Assembly: GCA_025201345.1 (NCBI GenBank)
Contig: JAIXMG010000027.1
Coordinates: forward strand, 445,124-509,123
Direction of reading: 5' to 3'
DNA length: 64,000 nucleotides
Origin: Thamnidium elegans
Taxonomy: Eukaryota; Mucoromycota; Mucoromycetes; Mucorales; Mucoraceae
The notes under the pieces are model-generated. The model was not told where the DNA came from and did no database searches. It saw nothing but the letters and a program-made list of their open reading frames with translations. This document shows positions 53,231 through 63,919 of this stretch, piece after piece (the stretch's first letter is position 1; every line of letters starts with the position of its first letter). A program made the translations under genes and the position numbers.

Positions 53231-54011
53231 TTTTTTAGGTTTTACTGCTTTAACTTCAATAGCTGGTTCTGATGATTGCTTTTCGAGGTACTGTTTTTTC
53301 GGTGGTTAAACTTCTAAAACAATATTCCTCCTCTCTCATTGAAGACATTGTTTTGTATCTTCGTAGAAAAACATGTGATTCATCTTCTTAATGACAGTAA
53401 ATAGAGGTTGTTGGAATTGAAGTAAATTAGACGATAAATTATCGAGATGAAACTTAGAGAAATTTATTAATTAAAAATAAAACTAAAGAATTCTGCTAAA
53501 CTAAATAATAATCCCTTTTTATACTTCTTAACAACCGTAATCGGTACCTGATCTTATTGTTATGATAGGTTCGGGTCAATATCTAGACTCAACCTTCTCA
53601 CTTTCAAATATATATATTCTACTCTTTCGAATTGACTATAAATATTCTTTGATCCAATCCCCTTGATCGGATAACATATCCTTCCGGTAATCTCCACCTT
53701 GTTCTTAATAATGACAGGGTGGTCGAATCGTCCTTATTGGATATGTTATGAGTAGGTTGCTGAAACGTTCCTTATATTTTATTTATATATTTCTGACTAG
53801 AACTTTTTCCCGTATAATTATATTTTATATAATTAAAGGATTGTAATTACAAGATATAGAGTATTATTACTGTATATTTGTTTTATTATTATAAAGGAGA
53901 TATTTTCTATATGTCCTAGAGTATATTATTTATACTATATTCATATCATTGATGTGAGTTAATGTATTGCTTATAACAATGGGTGTTCCTTTCTTTTATC
54001 CAGAGTAGCTA

Positions 54012-55313
54012 CACTATGGCCAGATATTTAGTAAATGATACTGTTATTAGTGGACATAGTTACTAAATACGGAATATATTCCGCTATTTTCAGTAGAAAA
54101 TACTCTTCCCCTTTTTTTTATTCTAAATTTAGATTTTTTCTTTACCCGGGAATTAAAATATTAAAAAGGTGCATATCAATGTTCTATAACATATAGGTAT
54201 ATTACAGCGTCATGGTCGTTTAGATCTTAGCACTTACATGTATAGAGGAATAAGTTAATTATCAAAGTACAAATAATATAGACAAATATATAAATTTATT
54301 TAAAGAAAAAAAGACACTGCCACGTTATCCAAAAAAAAAAAATAGAGACGCTACGATAATAAAAAAATTGATTTACTACATATATTCGTGCTTTCTTTTT
54401 TTCAGTATACTTAGGACTTACTATATAAATTTCAGAATCACGTATCAAAAAAGAGGTCGTTTAGCCAAGCAGAAGGTGACTTTTTTTTTTCAACCGCAGA
54501 CGTAAGCGACCTTGCCTTTCCCCCCCCCCTTTTTTTTTCTTTTCCTTTTTTATATATACTTTTACTTCACTTTATACACAAAAGACTAATCTCAATGGTA
54601 ACAATAAACTGAATCTCTTGAAATGGAACATAACTGTTTTTCTTCTTCTCTAGTTCATTCGCCTCTATTGTATCCCTAAACGCTAAGTAAAGTATTTTTT
54701 TTTATTTTGTTCCACTGCTAAAACAATTTTTTTTTTGTTCGTTTGCTTTTAGATATTTAACCATTGAATACTATTATGGTTCACCTTAAGGTACACATCT
54801 TTTAGTTATTTTTATTTACCACCTATTAATATCTACAAACGTTTATATATTTACAGAGAAGAAACCGTTTAACCATATGTCTTGGTTTTTTATTTACTTG
54901 TAAGTTTGATAATAACACTATTTATGTAAAACAGATTTTAACCATATATATTATGTAGAAGTAAGTTGTTATAAATGGCTACTGAATAAAGAACAACGGC
55001 TACTAAATAAAAATCAATGGTTACTAAATAAAAATCAATGGTTACTAAATAAAGAGCAATGGTTACTGAATAAACAGACTCATGACGTATTTTTTAGTGG
55101 AATTTCTACTAAATAGGGTATATAAGATACCATTTCAATTTCAGTATCCAACTTACTGCGTTCAGTGGAAAATATACTGCATAATAAATCCAGTATACAT
55201 GGATACTAAATTCAGTAACCATACTATCTCATAGTTTCCGAATTTACAGTGTGCATATTTAGAAACACTTCTACTGTTATTAGTATAAAAAACAACTTTA
55301 TCTGGCCACAGTG
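54012..55313 (+). mobile_element. Complete non-autonomous CACTA-like element (copy 2)
   Basis: Terminal inverted repeats CACTATGGCCAGATA and CACTGTGGCCAGATA, 3-bp target duplication CTA (54009-54011 and 55314-55316). The uninterrupted target (GTAGCTAGTTCTGG) is seen in other W LTRs. 1302 bp, no transposase. Near the right end, five ~20-bp subterminal repeats (GGTTACTAAATAAA type) occupy 54974-55075, as CACTA elements usually carry. The CACTA terminus and 3-bp duplication define the family. Confidence 0.85.
54974..55080 (+). repeat. Subterminal tandem repeats of the CACTA-like element
   Basis: Five units of about 20 bp built on GGYTACTRAATAAA, for example GGTTACTAAATAAAAATCAA twice in a row. 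Confidence 0.8.
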
Positions 55314-55374
55314 CTAGTTCTGGATCAAGACCAATGTTATTACAATATCTCTTATCTCGCATTAATGTTATTGG

Positions 55375-56230
55375 TGTCGTATTTGAGGTTGATATTTATA
55401 TAAAACATATAAATAATCATATTGTGAATAAAAACAAGCTTAATAATAAAAAACTTATAATATTTCAATAATAATGCATCCCGATACATTATTATTAAAC
55501 ACCGAAATCAATACGGACATTTCTAGTGAAAACGGTTCCTACTTCTGACTTAAAATATAAAAATTTTAATCCAATAACATTAATGCGAGATAAGAGATAT
55601 TGTAATAACATTGGTCTTGATCCAGAACTAGCTACTCTGGATAAAAGAAAGGAACACCCATTGTTATAAGCAATACATTAACTCACATCAATGATATGAA
55701 TATAGTATAAATAATATACTCTAGGACATATAGAAAATATCTCCTTTATAATAATAAAACAAATATACAGTAATAATACTCTATATCTTGTAATGACAAT
55801 CCTTTAATTATATAAAATATAATTATACGGGAAAAAGTTCTAGTCAGAAATATATAAATAAAATATAAGGAACGTTTCATCAACCTACTCATAACATATC
55901 CAATAAGGACGATTCGACCACCCTGTCATTATTAAGAACAAGGTGGAGATTACCGGAAGGACATGTTATCCGGTCAAGGGGATTGGATCAAAGAATATTT
56001 ATAGTCAATTCGAAAGAGTAGAATATATATATTTGAAAGTGAGAAGGTTGAGTCTAGATATTGACCCGAACCTATCATAACAATAGGATCAGGTACCGAT
56101 TACGGTTGTCAAGAAGTATAAAAAGAGATTATTATTTAGTTTAGCAGAATTCTTTAGTTTATTTTTAATTAATAAATTTCTCTAAGTTTTATCTCGATAA
56201 TTTATCGTCTAATTTACTTCAATTCCAACA
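55375..56230 (-). repeat. Solo LTR, family W, copy G (inverted inside F)
   Basis: 856 bp, plus-strand reading TGTCGTATTTGAGG ... AATTCCAACA, target duplication ATTGG (55370-55374 and 56231-56235). This is a complete, uninterrupted member and the best reference for the family. Confidence 0.93.
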
Positions 56231-56435
56231 ATTGGATTAAAATTTTTATATTTTAAGTCAGAAGCAGGAACCGTTTTCACTAGAAATGTCCGTATTGATT
56301 TCGGTGTTTAATAATAATGTATCGGGATGCATTATTATTGAAATATCAGAAGTTTTTATTATTAAGCTTGTTTTTATTCACAATATGATTATTTATATGT
56401 TTTATATAAATATCAACCTCAAATACGACAGAGGT

Positions 56436-57154
56436 AAAAGAAAAACGACGACTTCGAAAAAAAAAAATGCGACAACTTTTTTCACAAAACGACTATCTTT
56501 TCAAGACAGACTGTAGCCTGAAACGAATTTTGGTAATTAACAAAAACGAACTTTGGAAATCACAACTACGAAAATTGGACTAGTGCAACAGCGAAAATTG
56601 AGCTTGTGCAAAAACGAAAATTGAGCTAGAACAAAAGCGAAAATTAGGCGGAGATCAAAACGAATTCTGTTTTTAGGTTTACGAAAATTGGGGGTGGAGG
56701 CACTGTACTTTAAATAAAATCACTTTAGACCAATTTAGCTATAGTCTTCTTACCTAATAAATTAATTGCAGCTGATGACTCGTTACCGAAAGCTTATAAC
56801 CTCGCATACGTCTTTCGCATTGGGTTTTACTAGTGTGACAGTTTTCAAACTTATTTTACTACACATTGATTTAATAAGCTTAAAATTTTAAAATTAGTTA
56901 TAAATATAAAAACATTTTTTCTTTCGAATGGTGCTAGTCCCATCCAAATTGAAATTATAATAGATGAGTTATGATGCTATATGTATACCAAATACACAGA
57001 ATTCCGCCGTCACGGGTGGAGTTCTAAAGATAGCGAGATATAAATACTATCATTACATCCGCATAAATTTTTTGACCTATAAATCTATTATTTATACTCC
57101 GTTAGGTTTATTATTACGACCTCTAGGCTCCTGGGACCTATCTCGTACATTAGC
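56436..57154. other. Repeat-rich spacer with 22-bp tandem units
   Basis: At about 56567-56660 the sequence repeats CGAAAATTGAGCTNGTGCAAAAA-like units four to five times and ends in GTGGAGGCACTGTA, which may be a transposon end. At 57110-57150 a short copy of the terminus of the 685-3831 element appears (GGGACCTATCTCGTAC). No gene. Confidence 0.5.
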
Positions 57155-57247
57155 CCTGAAATTTATATAGTAAGTCCTAAGTATACTGAAAAAAAGAAAG
57201 CACGAATATATGTAGTAAATCAATTTTTTTTATTATCGTAGCGTCTC

Positions 57248-57287
<40 letters not shown>

Positions 57288-57613
57288 GATAACGTGGCAG
57301 TGTCTTTTTTTCTTTTTTTTTCTTTAAATAAATTTGTATATTTGTCTATATTATTTGTACTTTGATAATTAACTTATTCCTCTATACATGTAAGTACTAA
57401 GATCTAAACGACCATGACGCTGTAATATACCTATATGTTATAGAACATTGATATGCACCTTTAATATTTTAATTCCCGGGTAAAGAAAAAATCTAAATTT
57501 AGAATAAAAAAAAGGGGAAGAGTATTTTCTACTGAAAATAGCGGAATATATTCCGTATTTAGTAACTATGTCCACTAATAACAGTATCATTTACTAAATA
57601 TCTGGCCATAGTG
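57155..57613 (-). mobile_element. CACTA-like element end (copy 3)
   Basis: Reverse-complement match to the left ~430 bp of copies 1 and 2, ending at the terminus TATCTGGCCATAGTG. Contains a ~35-45-bp T tract (from about 57251). The inner part is lost at 57155. Confidence 0.8.
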
Positions 57614-58597
57614 TTAGAAAGTGTAAATGTTGATAGTAATTCCATTACCGAAACTATTAGAGCACTGGAACCTATCTCATTGGCTTGTTCTATTGCTACT
57701 CAATATACAATTAGTGATCAGGAGCTTCAAGTATTTCAAAATCTTATAAATATTTGGTTAGATTTCTATAAAAAGTATATACCAAAGGAACAATTCAATA
57801 TCAATATTCATTATCTGACGCATGTAGTGGGTATAATAAAGACCATGGGACCTTTGAGACACATAAGTTGTCGAAGTATGGAAAGAAGAATCCAAAGGAT
57901 GAAAAGAAGAATTAACAGCACCACTAATCCTGAGAAAAATGTTGAAAACATTTCTATAGACGAAGCTTACAAGGATTATAATATCAGATCTATAGGAAGC
58001 AATAATAATACTGGTACAAATACAATGTCCGGTAATTTCAAGTATAATGCAAGTATTTATAGTTATTCTTTATATGATTTAAAATCTCTTTTATTACATT
58101 TATAGAAAATACCATCAACTGGAAGTATCAATGATGAAATCAAAATCTCTGAAAGCGTCGTATTCCGTAAAAAAAATAGGCTATTTGACAGCTCAATTAT
58201 TGTATCTTCAAAAAAAAACCGTATGTCTCAGTTTGCTTTGGTATCATTGATTACAGTAGAATCAATCCAATGCATTGCAAAAGTTCTCTTATTATTTGAA
58301 CATACACATAATTATCGTACTAAACATTTGGCTCTTATTCAGATATATCAAAACGTAACAGTTTCAAATGCAGGAATTCCTTTTTGTAGTTTGACAGAAA
58401 GAAATAACCAAAGTGATATAAATGAATGCTCTGTTTTAGAAGTTATAGATATTAATGATCTTATGGTTACAGTAGCCGCCATGAAATCTAATTTAATACA
58501 CGCAAATAGAATATACTTTTTTTGGCCTGGAATGAAGAGAGCCAATATTGAACTCGGGGAATATGATTATGAGTGGAACATAGATTATATTGATTGA
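57614..58597 (+). pseudogene. CACTA-transposase-like protein, C-terminal fragment
   Basis: One frame from the CACTA terminus to a stop at 58597, interrupted by a single TAG (58103). The segment INIHYLTHVVGIIKTMGPLR, then SMERRIQRMKRR, resembles the DUF4218-type region found next to Tnp2 transposases of CACTA elements (HL...GP...ER...K). The C-terminal part (LIQIYQNVTVSNAGIPFCSL ... YFFWPGMKRANIELGEYDYE) is unrecognised. The catalytic domain is absent. The adjacent CACTA terminus may have inserted into this gene or be part of the same rearranged element. Confidence 0.5.
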
Positions 58598-59391
58598 TTT
58601 ATAACATTTGCAGTATTTAGAACCAGCAGTACATTAAAAATAAAATAAAAGACTATAGTTTAATTGGTTGATTTCAGTCGCAAAAGCCGAAAAATAGTTC
58701 AATGTCTTAATTGTGACAAAAACTAGTTAATAACACCACGGCGAGAAATAGCGCTAAATCTTAAGCACTGGAATGCTTGGGGAAGCACTAGCGCTAATTT
58801 TAAGCAGGTGAAAAAAAAAATAATCACTGGAAATTGGAACCCCATTTTTTCAAGCTCAGGGTTAGCTTTTTTTCACAAAAAAATAAAAAAGAAATACTAG
58901 TAAAAATTATGTTCTTGAAAAAAAAAACCATTTCAAAGCTTGGTGAAGCGCTAGCGCTAAATTTAGCACTGAATTTTTTTTTTTATGTACCATTTGACAT
59001 ATTGTTATTTTATCTTCCGCTTAATAAAACACTTTATAAACTATGCTTTTTTTTTTCAAGCTTCACTCTATTCAACTACTTTATAACTATTTTACTTTTT
59101 TAAATGAATATTACGACCGTTATTTACAACAATAAAAAAAGACCCTACTGCTAGCTCTATAAAATATGGTAAATAATAAAGATGTAATTCTAATTTATTG
59201 TACATATACTGAATTTTTTATAATAAGCCTATCTCGTAATAATTTGCAAATCACTATCGAAGTAGAAGCCCCTTTTTTTTAAAAGTCAAAAATATATCCT
59301 TTTTTTTTTTAAGACAAACGAAATAATTTACACTTATATTACAAGTTGTTTATCTTGCTGGCATTTTAATTTACACTTATATTACAAGTTG
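58598..59391. repeat. Non-coding region with AGCGCTAA motifs
   Basis: TAGCGCTAA occurs three times (near 58751, 58789 and 58948) followed by A/T-rich sequence and AGCACTG, like subterminal repeats of a DNA transposon. A 25-bp direct repeat (ATTTACACTTATATTACAAG) occurs at about 59328 and 59369. No credible ORF. Confidence 0.45.
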
Positions 59392-59415
59392 TGTCGTATT
59401 TGAGGTTGATATTTA

Positions 59416-61065
59416 CAGTGGGTGGAAAAATGGTCCGGATGTTTTATATTTTTTCACCTTCGTACTTGTAACTCTACAACCAAGAATAGGATTAAGTTGA
59501 AATAAAATACAATAGAAGAGGGAAATCGTTTACTTTCAAATAGGTAAAAAGTTGGGATAAAAACATTATATGTGGTTAAAATAATTTTATTTAAAAATGA
59601 CATATACATCCGGACCATTTTTCAGGGTCAAATTTAAAATATGAAAAGTTCCGAAATATTGGGATAATGAAAGTATTAACAATTAATATGTATTTGCTAC
59701 GGTATGTAGGTATCTTTCCGAGGTATGTATTGCATATACATATAAAAGGAAGACTTTTTCAAAATTGTTTTTCATTCTTTTATTCTTTCTTATTTTTTTT
59801 TAAATTATGGTTCGATCTCTTCCCAAAGATACTCAAAATAGTCTACAAAATTTGCTTCAATCTGGTTATTCCTACTCTCAGATCATGAAACGAATTCCTG
59901 GAATTAAAAAAAGCACAATTAGTGACTACAAGCGGAAGTGGTATCCTAATTCACCGATCAACAACCCAGGGAGACCCGCTCTTTTAGGCAATACTACGCA
60001 AAACTACATTCGAAAGAGCTTAATTTTGGGTAAACTAAAGACTGGAAAAGACGTTCAGAGGTACCTGGAATCTATTGATATTAAAATGGAGTATAGTACA
60101 TGCCTTAAGGTGCTAAAATCTATGGGGTTCCAAGCGTATATAAAAAAGAAAAAACCTTTCCTTAAAGCCGAGCATAGAAAAAACAGGCTACGTTGGGCCA
60201 AAGCTCATAGAAATTGGACATCCGACGATTGGAGACGAATGGTATTCTCTGACGAAACAAAAATTAATGTTTGAGGTTCTGATGGGTGCAGGTACTATTG
60301 GAAAAGACCTGATGATATACTTCGATTTCATCATATTGAAATGACATTGAAGCATGGTGGAGGCGGTATTATGATGTGGGGTTGTATAACATATGACGGT
60401 CCAGGATATGCGTGCCAGATATATGATGGGAATATGAAAAAAGAGGACTATATCCATATTTTAAGTACGACTTTAAAAGACACGATGGAGTGGTATGGTT
60501 ACAACCCAAAAGCTATATATTTTCAACAGGATAAGGATCCGAAACATACTTCGAAGGCAACAAAGACCTGGTTAAATGAAAATAAATTTAATACCGATTG
60601 GACATAAGGTTGGCCTTCTCAAAGCCCCGATTTAAATCCTATAGAACACATATGGCATCACTTAAAGTTAAAGTTAAGCTCTTACCCAACAAAGGCAGTA
60701 GGAGTACATGAATTGTGGGAAAGAGTTGAAGAACAATGGGCAACTTTTACAAAAGAAGATTGTCAAAGATATATAGATAGTATGCCTAAAAGAATAGAAG
60801 CTGTTATTAAGACTAAAGGAGGTCCAACTAAATATTAAATATTTTAAATTTGACCTTGAAAAATGGTCCGGATGTATATGTCGTTTTTAAATAAAATTAT
60901 TTTAACCACATATAATGTTTTTATCCCAACTTTTTACCTATTTGAAAGTAAACGATTTCCCTCTTCTATTGTATTTTATTTCAACTTAATCCTATTCTTG
61001 GTTGTAGAGTTACAAGTACGAAGGTGAAAAAATATAAAACATCCGGACCATTTTTCCACCCACTG
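59416..61065 (+). mobile_element. Tc1/mariner element with long inverted repeats
   Basis: 1650 bp, TA at both edges, inverted repeats of about 225 bp, near-perfect, starting CAGTGGGTGGAAAAATGG. The motif GGAAAAATGGTCCGGATG occurs at the outer end of each repeat and again inverted at its inner end (CATCCGGACCATTTTTC). Confidence 0.93.
59807..60838 (+). pseudogene. Tc1-like transposase with two stop codons
   Basis: 344 codons in one frame including the final stop, the same length as the intact transposase at 28434. TGA at 60272 replaces a tryptophan expected after KINV (TGG in the copy at 50102), and TAA at 60605 interrupts shortly before GWPSQSPDLNPIEHIW. Catalytic blocks VFSDETKIN, YFQQDKDPKH and PIEH are otherwise preserved, as is the helix-turn-helix start (MVRSLPKDTQNS). 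The inverted repeats are intact, so it could be moved only by a transposase made elsewhere. Confidence 0.92.
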
Positions 61066-61508
61066 TATATAAAACATATAAATAATCATATTATGAATAA
61101 AAACAAGCTTAATAATAAAAACTTCTAATATTTCAATAATAATGCATCCCGATACATTATTATTAAACACCGAAATCAATACGGACATTTCTAGTGAAAA
61201 CGGTTCCTACTTCTGACTTAAAATATAAAAATTTTAATCCAATAACATTAATGCGAGATAAGAGATATTGTAATAACATTGGTCTTGAACCAGAACTAGC
61301 TACTCTGGATAAAAGAAAGGAACACCCATTGTTATAAGCAATACATTAACTCACATCAATGATATGAATATAGTATAAATAATATACTCTAGGACATATA
61401 GAAAATATCTCCTTTATAATAATAAAACAAATATACAGTAATAATACTCTATATCTTGTAATGACAATCCTTTAATTATATAAAATATAATTATACGGGA
61501 AAAAGTTC

Positions 61509-61895
61509 GGCTTAACAATAAGATATGGTAGTAGAGCAATTCTGAACTTAATTTTTGTTGTTGTAACACAAGTGGGGGTTTATTCGACGCAGCTAAAACG
61601 TGGCAACAACATGAAAAAAATTAAAACCTCTACGGCAAAAACTCCGCTTGTAATAGCCAATTAAAAATCAGACCTTTAAGCAGTGAGATCAAAAAATTGT
61701 AAGTGCTATAACTCTGTCAAAAATGATGATTGAATCGTGAAACAAAAACCATTAGGTACACAAGCATACCTACAATATACTGATATGATCGTATAAAGAT
61801 ATTTGTTCTTAAAAGGTAACTATAGTGTTTAATGTTATTCTACTGTATTATATTATAACACGTGATCATTTGCAAGTTAGTATCACTAAGGCGAG
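61509..61895. other. AT-rich spacer
   Basis: No ORF or recognised repeat. Confidence 0.4.
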
Positions 61896-62075
61896 CAGAA
61901 ATGATAAATTTATCATCACTGCTAATCAGTGATGATTGAATTATCATTGATGATAAATTTATCAGCAATGATTAAGATTTATCACTGATGATTAGGATTA
62001 TCATTGATGATTGGGACTATCATCAGTGCTTGATTTACCATCAGTGATAATAATTTATCATTACTGATTCAGCTA
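61896..62075. repeat. TGATGATT / TTATCA palindromic array
   Basis: About 180 bp built from TTTATCA, TCATCACTG, CAGTGATGATT and ATCATTGATGAT in both orientations, spaced at roughly 18-24 bp. Many neighbouring units are mutual reverse complements, so the region can form several alternative hairpins. No coding sequence. Confidence 0.7.
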
Positions 62076-62369
62076 TCAATATCGCTAGTTTAACCTTAAA
62101 AAAATTTATTTGTAAAAAAATAAGATTACAGCTCTTATTGGATCATTAAAAGGTCATTACATAAAATATTTATTCAATAATAGGGTATCGATAGCACATT
62201 TTGAGATACATTTATATATAGAAAATAAGGAATTATAAAAAAAAGCGAAATTTTTTATTATTTACAAATGGTTTTTTGTGGGATTTATGTATATTAAGGG
62301 TAAGGGTATATGTTTATATTATAGTCTGCTATTATCTTCTAGTATGTACAGGAATTAATTAGGGTATAG
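62076..62369. other. AT-rich spacer
   Basis: Nothing recognisable apart from short A and T runs. Confidence 0.35.
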
Positions 62370-62600
62370 TAAAGTAAGAGGATAATACACACATGAAAGA
62401 AGCTAATATCCTGAATAAAAGAAAGAGTTAGAATAAAATATTAAGTTTGAATCAAGTGATAATTACATAAATAACACACAGTAAGATAAGAGGAGAATAC
62501 ACGGGCGGAATAAGACAATGCCTTGAATAAAAAAAGAATTAGAATAAGCTATTAAGTTTGAATCAAGTGATATAATTACCATTTAGCTTTACAAAAGGCA
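62370..62600 (+). repeat. ~113-bp tandem duplication
   Basis: Two units share TAAGAGGANAATACAC, TGAATAAAA, GAATTAGAATAA-like and TATTAAGTTTGAATCAAGTG blocks in the same order. Spacing is about 113 bp. Confidence 0.6.
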
Positions 62601-62870
62601 AAAAAAAAGCCTTAGAGTGAGTAGTAGTAGAAATACAAGCTTTATAAAATAAAAACAATAGTGTTAGAACTAAATAAATTATATACTTGACAGAACATTA
62701 CCTGATCTCGAAGAATGGGATGAATTACAACATGATTGGGAACAATTGTACACAAAGTTCAAAAAAAAAGAACTTTTATTTATTTGTAAAAAAAAAAAGA
62801 AAAAAGGAAGGAAAAGTAAAATAAAAAAAGAAAAGAAAAGTAAAATAAAGAAAAAAACAAGCTATTTATA

Positions 62871-62909
<39 letters not shown>

Positions 62910-62923
62910 AAGATTCTATTGGT
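62601..62923. other. A-rich spacer, 3' flank of the minus-strand gene
   Basis: Long A runs, including about 34 A at 62872-62905. The apparent lysine-rich plus-strand ORF here is a homopolymer artefact. Confidence 0.5.
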
Positions 62924-63919
62924 TTAACCTCTTTTTCTCTTCTCGCCTAACACCTGATGGACTCCATCAATACTTACCTGTGGTAATTCAATTTCTTCTA
63001 CCATACCAGCGATTGAATACTCGTCGACTTCAATAGTGACCTATTATGTCAATCCAAAAAAAAAAAAGTTAATAATGCGAATAAAAAAAAGTAATAAAAT
63101 AGCTTACGTTTGATTTCCTTCCGGCCTTTCTTGAACCTTCGTTACGAATAGCTACAGACAGCAAGTAACATGCTACCCAGCTGTCTTCTGCACAATCCAA
63201 CGGAAGACAGGCTTGGTTGGTGAGCGTCTCCAAGACAATGTGCTCGACAACCAACGCCATGCGTTCCCTGTCTCCCTTTGACATGGCTGACCATCGAAAT
63301 CCTTGGTTTGCGTTCTCAAAGTGCGTACGAACAAACAGAGTGACCAATACATTTGTCTTTTCGTATCGATCAACTGCATCTTGAAGTCGTGCCTCATGAT
63401 CTTCTTCGGTCGTAGCCATGCCGTACGTAACATTCTTCTTTTCCAGCCAAAGAGTACACATTGCTGTGATCAGATTCTTCACATTGTTGGGTGCTACACC
63501 AGTTTTCAAAGAGACATTACTCTTACCATAGCAACGTTTACCACGGTTGCTTTTTGCCTTGCTTACAATATCATCGACCTTTTCTTGGCTATTGAAGATC
63601 TCAAAAGAAGACGGGTTGATTTGCAACTGGCTTGTACTTACAGAGCGAGATCCTAAATAAACAAACAGTAGTTAGAACCAAGCAAAATAATATTTATTTC
63701 CTTAACCAAATTATTATCTGAACCCAATGAAACAGGATTAAAAGAGAAGCCAGAAGAGTTTCTACTATTCAAGGCCAACAGTTGAGATAACATCACCTTA
63801 ATTTCTCGTACTTCCCCTATAAGAGTGTCAAGTTTAACAGAGTCAGAAAGAGAGGGATTGATGTCAAACTCTTGTAAAAACCGAAGAGAGTCCAAAGGGT
63901 ATTCATTGCCGTCAGTCAT
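62924..63919 (-). CDS. Multi-exon host-like gene of unknown function
   Basis: Exon 1, 63707-63919 (MTDGNEYPLDSLRFLQEFD ... SDNNL). A proposed 11-nt micro-exon, 63642-63652. Exon 3, 63108-63588 (QEKVDDIVSKAKSNRGKRC ... AGRKSN). Exon 4, 62924-63040, ending KRKRG and a stop. The donors GTAAGT (63641) and GTAAGC (63107) and the acceptor TAATAG (63041) are good; the first donor, GTTAAG, is weaker. The product is about 270 residues. The middle has conserved-looking WLEKKNVTYGMATTEED and LPLDCAEDSWVACYLLSVAI. The C-terminal KRKRG may be a nuclear signal. No family is recognised. The micro-exon is inferred only to keep the frame. Confidence 0.45.

Larger units (their letters stand above)
53409..56430 (+). 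repeat. Solo LTR, family W, copy F (doubly interrupted)
   Basis: Starts TGTTGGAATTG and ends AAATACGACA, target duplication GAGGT (53404-53408 and 56431-56435). It is interrupted by a CACTA-like element (54012-55313) and by an inverted W LTR (55375-56230). Removing both leaves an LTR of the length of G. Confidence 0.92.
59392..61508 (-). repeat. Solo LTR, family W, copy H (truncated, with nested Tc1)
   Basis: Starts TGTCGTATTTGAGG on the plus strand, is split by a Tc1 element (59416-61065), and ends at 61508 (GGGAAAAAGTTC), where the other copies continue. The missing part is the LTR's own 5' end. Confidence 0.85.

Noticed and set aside
58834..59103. 89-codon ORF
   Set aside because: Low-complexity Lys/Phe translation of homopolymer-rich DNA, no family resemblance.
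62746..63036. Lysine-rich plus-strand ORF
   Set aside because: It is a translation of A runs and of the antisense strand of the spliced gene at 62924-63919.
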